Positions 1 through 10,663 of a stretch of DNA of 48,724 nt are shown in pieces (the stretch's first letter is position 1; each line of letters begins with the position of its first letter). This DNA comes from Gloeopeniophorella convolvens. Its lineage: Eukaryota > Basidiomycota > Agaricomycetes > Russulales. Location: assembly GCA_022496205.1 (NCBI GenBank), contig WTXD01000112.1, positions 1 through 48,724 on the forward strand. The letters are read 5' to 3'. A program made the translations under genes and the position numbers. Below the pieces are notes generated by a model, which saw nothing but the letters and a program-made list of their open reading frames with translations, searched no databases and had not been told where the DNA came from.

Positions 1-233
1 GGACGCTGGGATTGATTTTGCATGCGAGAGCTAGGAAGAATAAGGTCAAACGAGACGGAACTGGGAGTAGCGGAGGCAGGGGGAGAGGATCCGGGGAAAG
101 CGGCCCGGCCCGGAAGACCGAACGGAGCGCGACTTGTAACTCCAATACTCAGTACTTCCATCAGCACGAACAGGCCACATTAGACATTGCGCGGAGCTGG
201 ACGGAACCCGCTTCTGTCACTGGACAAGGCATC

Positions 234-1046
234 ATGGACATTTCGGCTCCTTCGGGAGATACGAACACAAATCACTGGGGGACAGGTGCAGCGCTATATG
301 CGACGGGAGGACACGAGACGCAAGCCCATCCTGTGGCCATCCCAGTCGACATTGCCAACGCCCCGCCACCAGACGACCAAGGTCCCAACGGTTGGCTCCT
401 GTCCACGTGCCATCCAGTGAGCCAAACATCGAAGCACCCCGAGTCGCCATTGCCAACGTCATCATCATCCTGGTCTTCGTCGTCGTCGATTATTTCATCT
501 TCCGACGTTCAGAACGATATTGTGCAGCCGCTGCCGCATGATTGTCGTGGGAGTCCGTATTCCTGTTCTCCCCTACGCCATCGGCGGGGCCGGCGTATAC
601 CGGTCCGGGGGGCACCGACGCGCGAATTTGCCGGTCCAACGGATCGGGAAGCAAGTTGGTCAGCCACCACAGCAGATGGCCTCGCAAGGGTTGCAGGATC
701 AGCGCGAAGGCTTCCCTGTCAGTGCAAGGCCGCGAAACAATTGGAGATATCCACTGGCCCGGGTGTCATAGAGGAGCTGGTCGTGCACGGGCCAGGGGGG
801 AATGTCCACGCCCACTTCAGACGCGACGAACACGGCTTCGGTTCGGGCATGGGTTCGGGTCCTTGGATGTGCCAGTGCACGGCGAGGTTCACGCGCGACA
901 GCGACTGGAGGCGCCACGCCATGAGTGCGAGGGAGCATGGAGGCCAAGGTGAATTCCTCTGCGAATTTTGCGGCCTCTCCATGTCGCGCAACGATGCCTT
1001 AATACGCCATAGAAGGAACAAGCACGGGGGCCAGAATGGAGGATGA
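234..1046 (+). CDS. C2H2 zinc-finger protein (5' part may lie outside the window)
   Basis: The reading frame is open from the window edge to a TGA at 1044-1046. The first in-frame ATG is at 234, giving 270 residues, but an upstream exon or start outside the window is possible. Most of the protein is Ser/Pro/Gly-rich and looks disordered. The last ~60 residues carry two C2H2-type fingers. The first is degenerate, with only one residue between its cysteines (CQC) and a His-x6-His end. The second is canonical: C-x2-C-x12-H-x4-H, beginning CEFC. The layout, two C-terminal fingers with an arginine-rich first finger and SRNDAL in the second, matches the next gene downstream, so the pair are probably old tandem paralogues. 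A DNA-binding transcription-factor role is inferred from the fingers only; targets are unknown. Confidence 0.6.
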   Translation: MDISAPSGDTNTNHWGTGAALYATGGHETQAHPVAIPVDIANAPPPDDQGPNGWLLSTCHPVSQTSKHPESPLPTSSSSWSSSSSIISSSDVQNDIVQPLPHDCRGSPYSCSPLRHRRGRRIPVRGAPTREFAGPTDREASWSATTADGLARVAGSARRLPCQCKAAKQLEISTGPGVIEELVVHGPGGNVHAHFRRDEHGFGSGMGSGPWMCQCTARFTRDSDWRRHAMSAREHGGQGEFLCEFCGLSMSRNDALIRHRRNKHGGQNGG

Positions 1047-1922
1047 AGAGGCCGGGTGGAGTGTGGTCTGATGTGGTGTGTAAGCTGGACAAAGTTCAAG
1101 AAGCCGTATGATTGTTCTGTTTTTGCGTCCAGTTGATGGTACTGCTGCTTTTGCCTTAATCCAGTTGCCTCACTTGTGCCCCAAGTCTTGTGTGTCTTAT
1201 CGAAGCAGTCAGCATGAAAGGACAGCTGCAGGCCGAACGCACCAAAGAACACGGAGTCCCGCTCGACGAGAGCTTTGATCGCACGAAGATGCCACGAGGA
1301 CGGAACTTGGCTGTGCCTTTCGCCGGTTCATGGGCTGTCGATGCCCAGACCCGGTGATTGCACGCTAGACTCTGGGGTTAGAGGAGTCATTTGAGTGCTA
1401 GAGTTCGGCTGGGTACGTCGCTTACAGCTCGCCGGCCATGACCCTAGCACTGCAAGTCGGTGCCATCAGTCGGGGACAGCGGAACGATGACGGGAGGTAC
1501 GCACCGCCCTTGCCTCGTGCTCTCCGCACTCATCAACGAATACGGGCGTCTAATGCGACGACAGAGCGTCTACGTGCATAATTCCCTTTTATAGTAACGA
1601 AGAATTTCCACATTTAGACGAATCGATAGACTTACAGGGAAAGTACTCAGAACGCTACATCGCAAGGGGACCGCAGTGCATGACAATCGCGTCGGGAGAA
1701 CACAGCATGGACACAAAAGGCGGGTGCGACGGACGTACTATCCAGCGTGCTCTTTCCCCCGAACTCCCTCTGCTCAGCGCACTTCGTTCTGCCCACACCT
1801 GTGGTATCGAGGCAAATAGTCTTCAGAATGGTGGGTGTCCTCATCTTGTGATCTTGGCAGATGCATCACTGCATCACTCGCGAGCACGGCCGCTGACATC
1901 ACTATTTAACAACCAGGATTAC
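1047..1922. other. Intergenic region between the two zinc-finger genes
   Basis: I see no gene, RNA or repeat here. The frame of the downstream zinc-finger gene stays open back to about 1680, with alternative ATGs at 1680 and 1707. These would add a low-complexity N-terminus that I do not favour. Confidence 0.4.
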
Positions 1923-2721
1923 ATGAGCGTCGATGACATACCATCGCTTCAATTTCAGACATATGCACGAGGACACCCTCTCTTCTCTGGTAGCGTCTTC
2001 TGGGAAGACGATTATGTAGTTAACGAGGCAGAGAGACCTCTTTTTGATGTTAGCGACCTGATAAACATTCAAAGACGAGACGCTTACGATGAACCTTTGC
2101 CAGATGCCGCTCGACTTGGTCCTCCACTCCTCCGATAATTTCCCCCAAGTTTACGAAGAAAGTCTGGATCACGCCCTCCTCGAGAACGTACATGATCCGC
2201 GGAGTAACAACCTCGCATCGCGAGCGGTGGAAGCCAACCCGCTCGAGACACTCTCGGACTTGTTGGAACCACTCATGAGCCCGGCTGGATCACAGTCGTC
2301 GTCGGACATTCTGGGCGGAAGCGACGAATCATACTCGTCAGCATTCTCTGACGTTGATGCCATTCGAGACGCCCCCGAATCCCCCTCCGAATCATATACG
2401 TGGAGCCCTGCAGTGTCCGTCGGACAACTCCGTGCGGGCAACGCGGAGAAGAAGGTAGAAAGAGGATCCAAGAAGAAGGAAGAGAAAGGGTACTGCGAGG
2501 AATGCGGTCTCGAATTCGGCCGCCGAAGCGACGCCAAGCGTCATATAAGCTCGAAGCATGAGAAGGAACTATACCCGTGCCCAGGATGCACAGTGGTTTG
2601 TAGTCGCAAGGACGCTTTGCACCGGCACATCCGGGTCGGTCACTATGTGCCTGGGTCTCAGCCCATGTGCAAACCAAGGAAAGGTGAGGGATGGAATCGA
2701 GACATACCGAACATGGATTGA
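1923..2721 (+). CDS. C2H2 zinc-finger protein, two canonical fingers
   Basis: The C-terminus has two canonical fingers, C-x2-C-x12-H-x4-H, beginning CEEC and CPGC, with a linker typical of DNA-binding fingers and the SRKDAL signature also seen in the gene at 234. Ahead of them lie an acidic, Ser-r​ich segment and a Lys-rich stretch (EKKVERGSKKKEEK). An ATG at 2089 alone gives 210 residues. The frame immediately upstream is also protein-like and can be joined by a GT-AG intron at 2119-2149, which restores the frame exactly and gives 255 residues from the ATG at 1923. That intron would be only 31 nt, unusually short, so the 5' half is uncertain. A nuclear transcription-factor role is inferred from the domain. 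Confidence 0.6.
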
Positions 2722-2924
2722 CTTGGCATTTCATAGCGAAAGCTAAGAAGGCTAAGAAAGCTAGGAAGTAACACCCTGGTCGTATGATGGTGTCCCTATG
2801 TGATTGCGTCGCCCTTCCTATGTTCACTAATTCGATCCGACGGACTCGAGAATGTTCATATTGATGGAATAGTTGCTACGAGAATGAAACTACAGACTTG
2901 AGGGGAGAGCTATACACGTACCAC

Positions 2925-3544
2925 TCACGCATCGTCCGCGAACGATAGGCCCACCTTGGGCTTCTTCTTTATCTTACCCTTGGACGCTTTTTGAGCACGA
3001 GACTCATCCTTGTCCTGCCCATCACCGACAGCTTTCCTCTTGGCGTTGACTGTCCTGGACGAGGGGCCTGAGGAAAAGGAGAGACTCTTCTTCTCTTTTG
3101 CTTCCTTTTGCCCCTTTGACTTGTCCTTCACATCAACAGGAGAAGCTACAGGGTCAGGCAATGGTGGAAGACCCTTTGCTTGGGGGTACGATGTGAGTAT
3201 CGCGCGTTACGCTTGGCGTGGTAGCTTTGCTCACCTCTCCGCTTCTCGTTCTCTACCTCCAATGCACTGAGGTGCTTCCCTTCCTTCAGCACCACAACCT
3301 GCGGCGCTTCGTCGTCATTGTCCTCTTCCGCACTTCCGGGGTCATCTGGGGGACGTTCTGGTATTGCAGGTCGACGGGGTATGGGGGGCCGACCAGAGCC
3401 ATCATCTTCGAACTCTGGGTCTTCGTCATCATCGTCGGGGACTCCAGCCACGCGGTTGCGAAGCTTGAGTAAGAATGCAGGGGTATTCTGACTGTAGGTG
3501 AGGCGAGAAGAAAGTTGGTGCTTTGTGGGTTCCTTGGGTGCCAT
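2925..3544 (-). CDS. DUF4604 / KIAA1143-like small nuclear-type protein
   Basis: There are two exons, 3544-3235 and 3178-2925, separated by a 56-nt GT-AG intron (3179-3234) with frame preserved, giving 187 residues. The N-terminus has the family-type segment with a Tyr and a PAFLLKLRNRV block. An acidic linker leads to the core motif APQVVVLKEGKHLS, which matches PQVVVLKKGDLS of the animal KIAA1143 proteins. The C-terminus is Lys-rich and ends KPKVGLSFADDA, again like the family's short LSFD/E tail. Function is unknown; human relatives are uncharacterised. The predicted product is largely disordered and highly charged. The neighbouring minus-strand small gene ends 110 bp upstream of this ATG. 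Family assignment is from memory of the motif and is fairly secure. Confidence 0.75.
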
Positions 3545-3654
3545 TGAAGGGGAGGCGGCCCCAGAGGCCGAATGGACGTGAGTAGGTATCGTTGAGTGGC
3601 CAAGTCCACAGGCATCCGGGCGCCGGGGCCACAACTCGGGTATAACCGAAAACT

Positions 3655-3914
3655 CTATGCCTGGCCCGCATGTGCTTTTATGAAATTCAAGGCAGGCCGC
3701 CCCTCGAAGTTCGCAGAGTCCTGCCAAAACCTCTCATTTTCCCACCAGTGAGTCCCGCCCCGCACACACCCTGCGCGCAATCACTTGCGAACGGATATCT
3801 TCAAGTTTTGCAAGGGCAGCTGATATGGGTTGTCGATTCACAACTGTTGGAATCATGATCGTCGGAAAGTGATAAGATAAGGATATCGGACATACCATAG
3901 ACCAGTCGTAGCAT
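3655..3914 (-). CDS. Possible 51-residue protein of unknown function
   Basis: Three short exons (3914-3896, 3843-3785, 3732-3655) joined by two 52-nt GT-AG introns give an uninterrupted 51-residue frame ending in TAG. The first donor is a strong GTATGT. The second (GTGATT) is weaker, but a CTCAC branch-like motif precedes its acceptor. The product begins MLRLVYVVNRQPIS and ends PALNFIKAHAGQA. I do not recognise it. Its size, start and basic/aliphatic composition would fit a small organellar or membrane-associated subunit, but that is a guess. Without the second intron the frame would close 18 codons later with a less protein-like tail. Confidence 0.4.
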
Positions 3915-4465
3915 ACACTTCTTTGTTCTTCACCGTTTGACACAACTATGTAGACAAACGGATCTATCCCTTCTCACCTCGGTGGGCGACGCCATCCGGT
4001 CTCGAGTCAGGAAACTCTCACAACAACGACCTTGAGACTGCAGTGTGACTGCTCATCTGCGAGGCTTCCGACTTTCTCGCTCATACTCTTAAGCATGGTA
4101 TATGGCGGCATCGCCACAGACAGTCACCGCGGACCTGCTCGACATGTCCAAGGGTATGGAGGTATGTTTGATAAGAGACTCGATGCACGTAAAAGCGAGA
4201 GTATAGAGCGCAACTGGCACCATGCCTCTTGTACCACGCCGATCCCGTCGAGTACCGTCCTTGTTATATTGTAGGATAGAGACAGGATGGGGACATACGC
4301 AGGCAACGGCACCATGAACGTGAGCAATCAGCGGTGTGATTTGGTTTTTGCGATACAAGTGACAATATCTATCAGCTTACACTATCAGTTTACACGATGC
4401 TTCCTCAGCTAGCTTCTTATACAACAGCATGATTTCTTCTACGCCGCCTCACTATCGTCTACCGA
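3915..4465. other. Intergenic region downstream of the transketolase-family gene
   Basis: This holds the upstream region of the possible small gene and the 3' side of the transketolase-family gene. An ATG at 4102 on the plus strand opens a short frame ending at a GTATGT donor-like site. I could not extend it, so I do not call a gene. Confidence 0.3.
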
Positions 4466-7001
4466 TTAGTGCGAAAGGGTCTTGATTTTGACGATGATCG
4501 CTATCGGACCGACTGGTCAGGAACTGAAGCGCGGTAATAAAGTGTCGAACGTACACTGTGGATCAAGGCCCTGATGTGGGATCTGCTCCTGCAGGCCACC
4601 GCAACCTAGGGGGGCACCCTCAATACATTTTTTCACAGGAGCCATCAAAGTGTGACGTACCCTCTTTGTTCGTGCCCATGTAACCATACTTAGGCGTGAG
4701 CTGGCGCTCCAGAAGCCAAGTCCCAAACTTCGAACCCAACTACATGTGCCAGATGAACGCGAGAAAATGAAGTAGGGAGGCAGTGCTTACCCCGGTCTTC
4801 TGGCTGAGGGATTCGACGACAAGTACGAATGGGCTGGTGCCAATTCTCCTAATTACCTGTGTATATCCTATTGGCGAAGGTGGTGGAAACTGTGATCGCG
4901 CTCGACGCGCACCTGCTCATCAACGAGGTTGAGGGTGGGCTTGTTGATCAAGCCAACGTCGAGACCCTCTTGACGCACACGCAGGATTGCATCGTAGCTG
5001 CGGTAGAGCATGTCGCCGTAGGAGACGACATAGCCGGCTGTGCCCTCAAGGATGACTTCGTCCTTTCCGGGCACGAACTGGTAGTCGTCGCCGAAGAACT
5101 TCTCGTCTGTATTGGGCTTGAGCAGGTAGGGCACTTTGGCACGAGTAGAGAAGACAAAGCGAAGGCCACGCTCGAAGAAAACGCGCTTGATGATGGCTTT
5201 CATCTGCAACGCGTCGGCAGGGAAATACAGCCAAGTCTGCACGTCCTCGAGGCCGTTGTCGGCAAAGAATGAGTTGACACCAAAGTGGCAAGTATTGTCA
5301 GCCATTTCGTCAACTGTGAGTTTGATGCCTATTAGGGCACACACAACTTATAAGGTGAGCAAACGAATACGCACCACCGGAGTGAGAGAAGTGGCAGAGG
5401 ACGTTGCAGTTGTTCAAACGTGCCATGGTGACCTCGGACACGACCATCTCAAGGAAAGCTGAAAAAGTCGAGAACACTCCGAACTTGTTCGGGTCGAAGC
5501 CAAAGCCAGCCGCAGCGGAGAAGTTACCGCGCTCCATAATTCCGGAAGGAATGAAGACCTCGGGGTGCCTCTGGTGGATAACCTTCAAGCCTGTAGAGCC
5601 CTCCAGGTCACCTGTATACTCGAGTCAGCGGGCGCGGCGGTCAATATTGGCTGGCACAGACTGTCGATGACCATAACCTTCTTCGCAGCCTCTTCCTTGG
5701 AAAGTCCATCGAGCACGTCGCTCACAGCCTCCCCGAAAACAACGCGATTCGCATTATTCTCACGCGTAGAACCAACGTAGAGATATGGAACGCTGGTGGG
5801 TTTGATGTTAAGGAGAATGTTCTCAATCTGAGCGTACGCTTCCTTCGAATAGCCCCTGTGTTTGAAATACGCGAGTGCCCCCTTGACCGGGATCACGTCG
5901 TGACCGTGCGGGCTCCCCTCAATATCAGGAACGCCGGGTGCCATTACCCGCTTCGATACGACTTTATTTCACCATCAGCCGGGCTATGCGGACAAAGGCT
6001 CATAAGCTCACTGGCTGCAGGGCCCTGGTGCGTGATCGCCTGCGCGAAAGCGCCCCATAGAGCGTCGAGGTCTTCACCCTGAACAGTGAAGACCTCGATC
6101 CCGTGACCGGCGAGTGTCTTTCCCACCTCATATCCCTTGAGGTATTCGGAAGGGTGGCCGGCGATGGTGACGTTGTTGTCGTCAATGATGAGCTTTACGT
6201 TTAGATTCTGAGCAACCGCGAGGCGAGCGGCCTCAGCGTCGTTTCCCTCCTGCTGCGAGCCGTCGGATCCGAGGCAAAACACCGTCTTGTCCCGATTGGC
6301 GAGCGCAACACCGTTAACCATGGGCCACATATGGCCGAGGCGCCCGGAGGAAAACTTGACGCCCGGCGTGAGACCAAGCTCAGGGTGACCCGGGAGCTTC
6401 GAATTTGCTGCGCGATAATGGAGGAGGTGCTCCGCAGGGAGATGTCCTTCAAGTACAGACAGGAGGTACTGCGTGGCGACGCGATGGCCTTGGATAGTCA
6501 CATCAGCGATGGAAACCCGCACAGACCGGATAAGCGCTTACCCGCCTCATCGAAGACGATGGGATAGAATTTATCCGAGGCTTCGAACAAGGAGAGCAGG
6601 ATAGCCAGCTCTGGCACGGTGTCATAAGCACCACCTGAGAAGTGGTGGTATAGTCAGCCTTAAGAACGCGAAGCACAAGACGGCATCGAGGCTTGCAGCC
6701 CCGTCCGAAGATCGGGCCCTGCCTCGAAGCGGCCCAGCGCCGACGCAACTGGGACTCAACTGACCTGTGTGGCCGCTGACACCACGAGCAGCACCCGTGC
6801 TCGTGAAGAGGACGATAGTATCACGTAAAAGCTGGATGTTGGCTTTCAGTGTCTGCCTCTGTTCATCAGTAAGCTGCGGCTTCGACGGGTCGAGCTTTAG
6901 CCTGTAGGTGTGATGAGTTTGATTGGTCCCGGCGCAGCTGCACCTTACTACTTTTTGTACTGGGTAAGGTCGATGGGGAACTTGTTCTCTGCGCCTGACA
7001 T
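4466..7001 (-). CDS. Transketolase-family enzyme, thiamine-diphosphate dependent
   Basis: Eleven exons (7001-6952, 6901-6765, 6634-6542, 6488-6012, 5961-5662, 5611-5375, 5328-4913, 4856-4791, 4739-4661, 4605-4555, 4512-4466) sum to 1953 nt, or 650 residues, a normal transketolase length. The ATG sits in a good context (CACCATGTC). The thiamine-diphosphate site is clear: LGSDGSQQEGND at about 166-177 and DDNN ending near 199, preceded by GHPE and FSSGRLGH motifs. The pyrimidine-binding domain has a conserved SAFLEM glutamate, and the C-terminal domain follows. The expected reaction is two-carbon ketol transfer between sugar phosphates in the pentose-phosphate pathway. However, GSDGSQQEG differs from the usual GDGCxxEG, so this looks like a separate fungal transketolase-like subfamily whose substrates are not certain. 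Introns are 42-56 nt, except one of 130 nt (6635-6764). Confidence 0.85.
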
Positions 7002-7617
7002 GGTGGATGTTGGTAAGAGTGTCTTCAAGCGTTGATCGATGGCCCTCGTAATTGGTGAGATCGTCAGCGAGAACCAAATGTGGTGATGTCATGCGCCCGG
7101 CTTGTCCGGGACGGGCCACGGCTCCCCGCCGGCGACATTGGCACTATGTAATTGGCATCACCGCTAGCCACACACTGCCGCATGGCGCCCAGAACTTCGA
7201 GCGCCGTTTACACATAACGCATAACCGCCTGACCGTGGACGTCTAGGAAGCATACAAATTGCCTCGATGCGCAGATCAGTTGGTCGCTCTCAGGCATGGC
7301 CTTCGTAGCAGCTGTTCTGGACGTTCTTTCCCACAACGTACCCGCGGCGACAAGAGAGTTGGGCCCATTTTAGCTCCGAGCTTAGTGTCACCTCACTAAA
7401 TTCTCCATCAGTGGACCAGCGTCATGGGACTTTGATTCCACAATGAGAAGGTGCAGCCAGCATCAGCCAGGGGTTTGTATAAGGTCGGCTCCTCTGGATC
7501 TGGCGGCCGGCAGTGGCTGAACTGATTAGCCCTCAGGAGGGGCGACGCCTCGCTATATAATGCGCGGTCGAGCTCACTGAGGAATTACCAGGGCTCCAGG
7601 GCTCCCACGAACCCACC
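7002..7617. promoter_or_regulatory. Divergent intergenic region between transketolase-family and HGD genes
   Basis: The two genes start 616 bp apart and point away from each other, so this interval must contain both promoters. The only core element I see is the TATA box at 7554-7560. A shared regulator cannot be inferred from the sequence. Confidence 0.6.
7554..7560 (+). promoter_or_regulatory. TATA box of the homogentisate dioxygenase gene
   Basis: TATATAA lies 58 bp upstream of the HGD start codon on the coding strand, a plausible TATA-to-ATG spacing for a short fungal 5' leader. Confidence 0.5.
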
Positions 7618-9789
7618 ATGCTCTCGGCAAGAATCCTGAGCACGTCTCTGCGCCATGTCAGGCCAGCTCGCACACTGATGCCCAGTGTCGCACGTCGCGT
7701 TCGCCACAATCACACCGTCACGGCGAAGTCTTCATACATAACTGCGCCCACAAAGAAAGACCCATATCAATACCAAGTTGGCTTTGGCAATCGTTTTGCG
7801 AGCGAGGCTGTGTAGGTGCCTCGCTGCTCGGACTTTCGGCGACTGACTTTCGGCGCAGGCCAGGAGTGCTCCCCGAAGCGCAGAACTGCCCACAGCGAGT
7901 CAAGTATGGGCTTTATATCGAGTCGGTGCGTCGACCGTTGATTATGTCCAAGAGTAACCCGCGAGCCGTGCGTAGATGACCGGCACGTCCTTCGTTGCGC
8001 CTCGCGCCGAGAGTAAGACAGCGTGCGTTGGGATGTAATGATGTTCCGCTAGTGAACTGATCGCCTTGTAGATGGATGTACCGCGTCAGGCCCTCGGTTG
8101 CACACAAAGGCTTTACCCCGCTTGAGCCTAACCCCGACGTGCGCGCACCATGCCCCTATGCCTGCGTCACCATGTCTGATGGGATGGGATGTAGTTGGAA
8201 GCCGAGTTTAGCCTCACCAACCCTCACATCCAGGTCTCTCCTACTCAGCTCGCCTGGCATCCGTTCGCAGTCCCGCAGGCGGGCTCTGGCGTTGATTTCG
8301 CGCGTGGTTTGAAGACGCTGTGTGGTGCAGGCTCCCCCATCTTGCGAGAGGGTCTCGCCATCCACATATATGCAGCTGACAAGTCCATGGAAAACGACGC
8401 TTTCTGCAACAACGATGGTCATATGCTGATCCTGCCACAACAGGGTCGGCTGGACATCCAGACGGAGTTTGGAAGGTTAGAGACGATCTATGTGACGCGC
8501 GTCATGGGTTTGGCTAACGCGCGCTGTCAAGAATGATGGTGCGCCCAGGCGAGCTTGCCGTGCTTCAACGTGGTATGAAGTTCAAAGTTGGCCTTCCTGA
8601 TGGTCCTGTTCGCGGATGTAAGCCATCGTCCATCGAGCGTAACGATAGCTTACCGTAAAGCGCTGAAACATCCGCTTAACAGATATCCAAGAGATCTTCG
8701 GTTCACAATTTGAGTTACCTGAACTTGGTCCGCTTGGCTCCCATGGGCTCGCGAACCCACGTGACTTCGAGACACCTCTTGCAAGCTTTGATGTGGACCA
8801 ATCAACTTGGGAAAGTAGGTACAGGCGAGTTGGATGCCTTCAGTGCGTTTTTGACCCACGCTCTACATCTAGTCATCTATAAGTACGTTCGGCAGTGTGT
8901 CGTTCCTGGAGCTGACTAAAGCAGCGCGTGTAGGGTTGGCGGACGCTTGTTCTCCTGCAAGCAGGACCACACGCCATTCGATGTCGTTGGCTGGCACGGA
9001 AAGTTCGTTCTTTCGTCCGATTCCGTTGAGCCCATTGCTAAATTTGACGCACCAGCTATGTGCCCTATAAGTATGCCATGGAGAAGTTCGTGGGTGTCGG
9101 CAGTATCTCGAAGGATCACATAGACCCGTCAATCTTCTGCGTCCTTACAGCCAAGTCTAAAATCCCGAACCACCCACTTCTTGACTTTTTGATCTTCAGT
9201 CCGAGATGGGACGTGTCAACTGGCACATTCCGTCCGCCATTTTACCATCGGAATAGCTCGACGGAATTCATGGGTCTCCTGTACGGCGTCTATGGTGGTC
9301 GTAGCGACGGATTCCAGCCTGGTGGTGCGAGTTACGAGACCGGCTTCTGCCCTCATGGCGGTGAGTACAAAGTTGCATATGCGGAAGCAGTCTCCAATCG
9401 CCGCGACAGTGTCATATGAAGAGTTCAAGAAGGCAACGGAAGCGGATTTAAAGCCCATGCGGATTCATGAAGGCACGATCGGTGGGTTTTGACTTACGGA
9501 AAGCCTCTTCGCATGCCCTAACACGTAACTCACCCAGCATTCATGTTCGAGTCCAGCATGATGCTCCCGCTCACAGATTACGCGATGAAGCGTTCAGGCG
9601 TACTTCACGGTATGCATCTAGCGATAGAGTAACTGGAAATAAACTTACGGTTCAGCAGAGCACGAGCCGCAGATGTGGGATGGCCTGCGTGCCCAGTTCC
9701 TGGATCATCTGGACGACGTGAATGCAGAGCTGAGGAAGATCGGTGCGCAAGAGGTGAAGCCCAAGGAAAAGTACGCGACGGTCGTGTGA
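7618..9789 (+). CDS. HGD: Homogentisate 1,2-dioxygenase
   Basis: Thirteen exons (7618-7811, 7859-7925, 7976-8022, 8072-8138, 8195-8475, 8532-8617, 8683-8814, 8873-8882, 8934-9002, 9056-9360, 9410-9481, 9538-9609, 9659-9789) sum to 1533 nt, or 510 residues. The enzyme opens the ring of homogentisate to maleylacetoacetate in Phe/Tyr breakdown. The Fe(II) ligands are present: His382 and Glu388 in FYHRNSSTEFMG and His418 in CPHG. They match human His335, Glu341 and His371 with a constant offset of 47. That offset is a non-homologous N-terminal extension rich in Arg/Ser with no acidic residues in its first 40 positions, resembling a mitochondrial presequence although HGD is normally cytosolic. Exon 8 is only 10 nt. 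No other tyrosine-degradation genes lie nearby. Confidence 0.93.
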
Positions 9790-10663
9790 TTTGTACATAT
9801 GCGAGTGTGAATGATACATGGTATTATGTGAACATTGCCCTGCACTGGCATCCCACGAGAAGAATACGATAGACTATCACATCTCCCTGGGAACATCGAA
9901 TGCCTGCCTGGTGATTTGGGGCACCCGGTGAATGCCAAGACCATATCGTCCTTCAAATGTCGAGAAAATCCCACCTGCGATAAAGTATCAGTGTTTGCTC
10001 TGGGCCAGCGGATTCACGAATATGAAAAGTTCAGAGAACCGAGCTCGACTCAAGACTCCCCCCACATGGGGAAAGCGCTTTCAGACGGCACTTCCTAAAT
10101 TTGTCGGTGTAGATCATCCCAAGGAGGCGGTGGTTTAGGGTGCGTAAGGAATGAGAAACTCACCGTAGATATCGACTCTTGTCAACGCCGCATCGAGAAA
10201 GAGGAAATCGGACTCGTTGAGCAAAGGAATAAGATTATAAGCTGAGTGGGAAATTAAAACTCCGTCTCGGTAATTTGAATAATGTGATTGCTGCTCAATA
10301 ATCGCCCTCCAATATCGCTCATCCCTCCCTACCAGCCCCACATCGACCTTCCCTGCAAAAAGGGAGTTTCCTGGACTGATTTTGCTCAGCGCCTGTCCTT
10401 TTACAAGCGTATTTTGGTGGTTGTGAAATTATTACCGAAGCGGTGAGCGCTCTGATTTTGATTTCGTCATGAAGCGGTGTGGATGTGGGGGCCTGCGAGG
10501 GGTTACCACAACCGAAAAATATTACATTCGTCTCTCAATCTTGTTTTCTAAGTCATCATACGATATGTTGTGTATCCAGAGTGTTCACCATCCACCCTTT
10601 ACCGTTGTCTGTAATGCGTCGCAGTTCGAGTTTTGCTGACACGTTGCCAGATTGTGTTATCTG
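9790..10663. other. Intergenic region
   Basis: I see no convincing gene, RNA or repeat. Short frames on both strands lack family resemblance and cannot be joined by good splice sites. Confidence 0.4.

Noticed and set aside
4102..4161. Short plus-strand frame from an ATG to a GTATGT donor-like site
   Set aside because: No downstream exon could be joined to it and it matches no family I know.
4859..5272. 137-codon plus-strand frame
   Set aside because: It is the reverse-strand shadow of a conserved transketolase exon.
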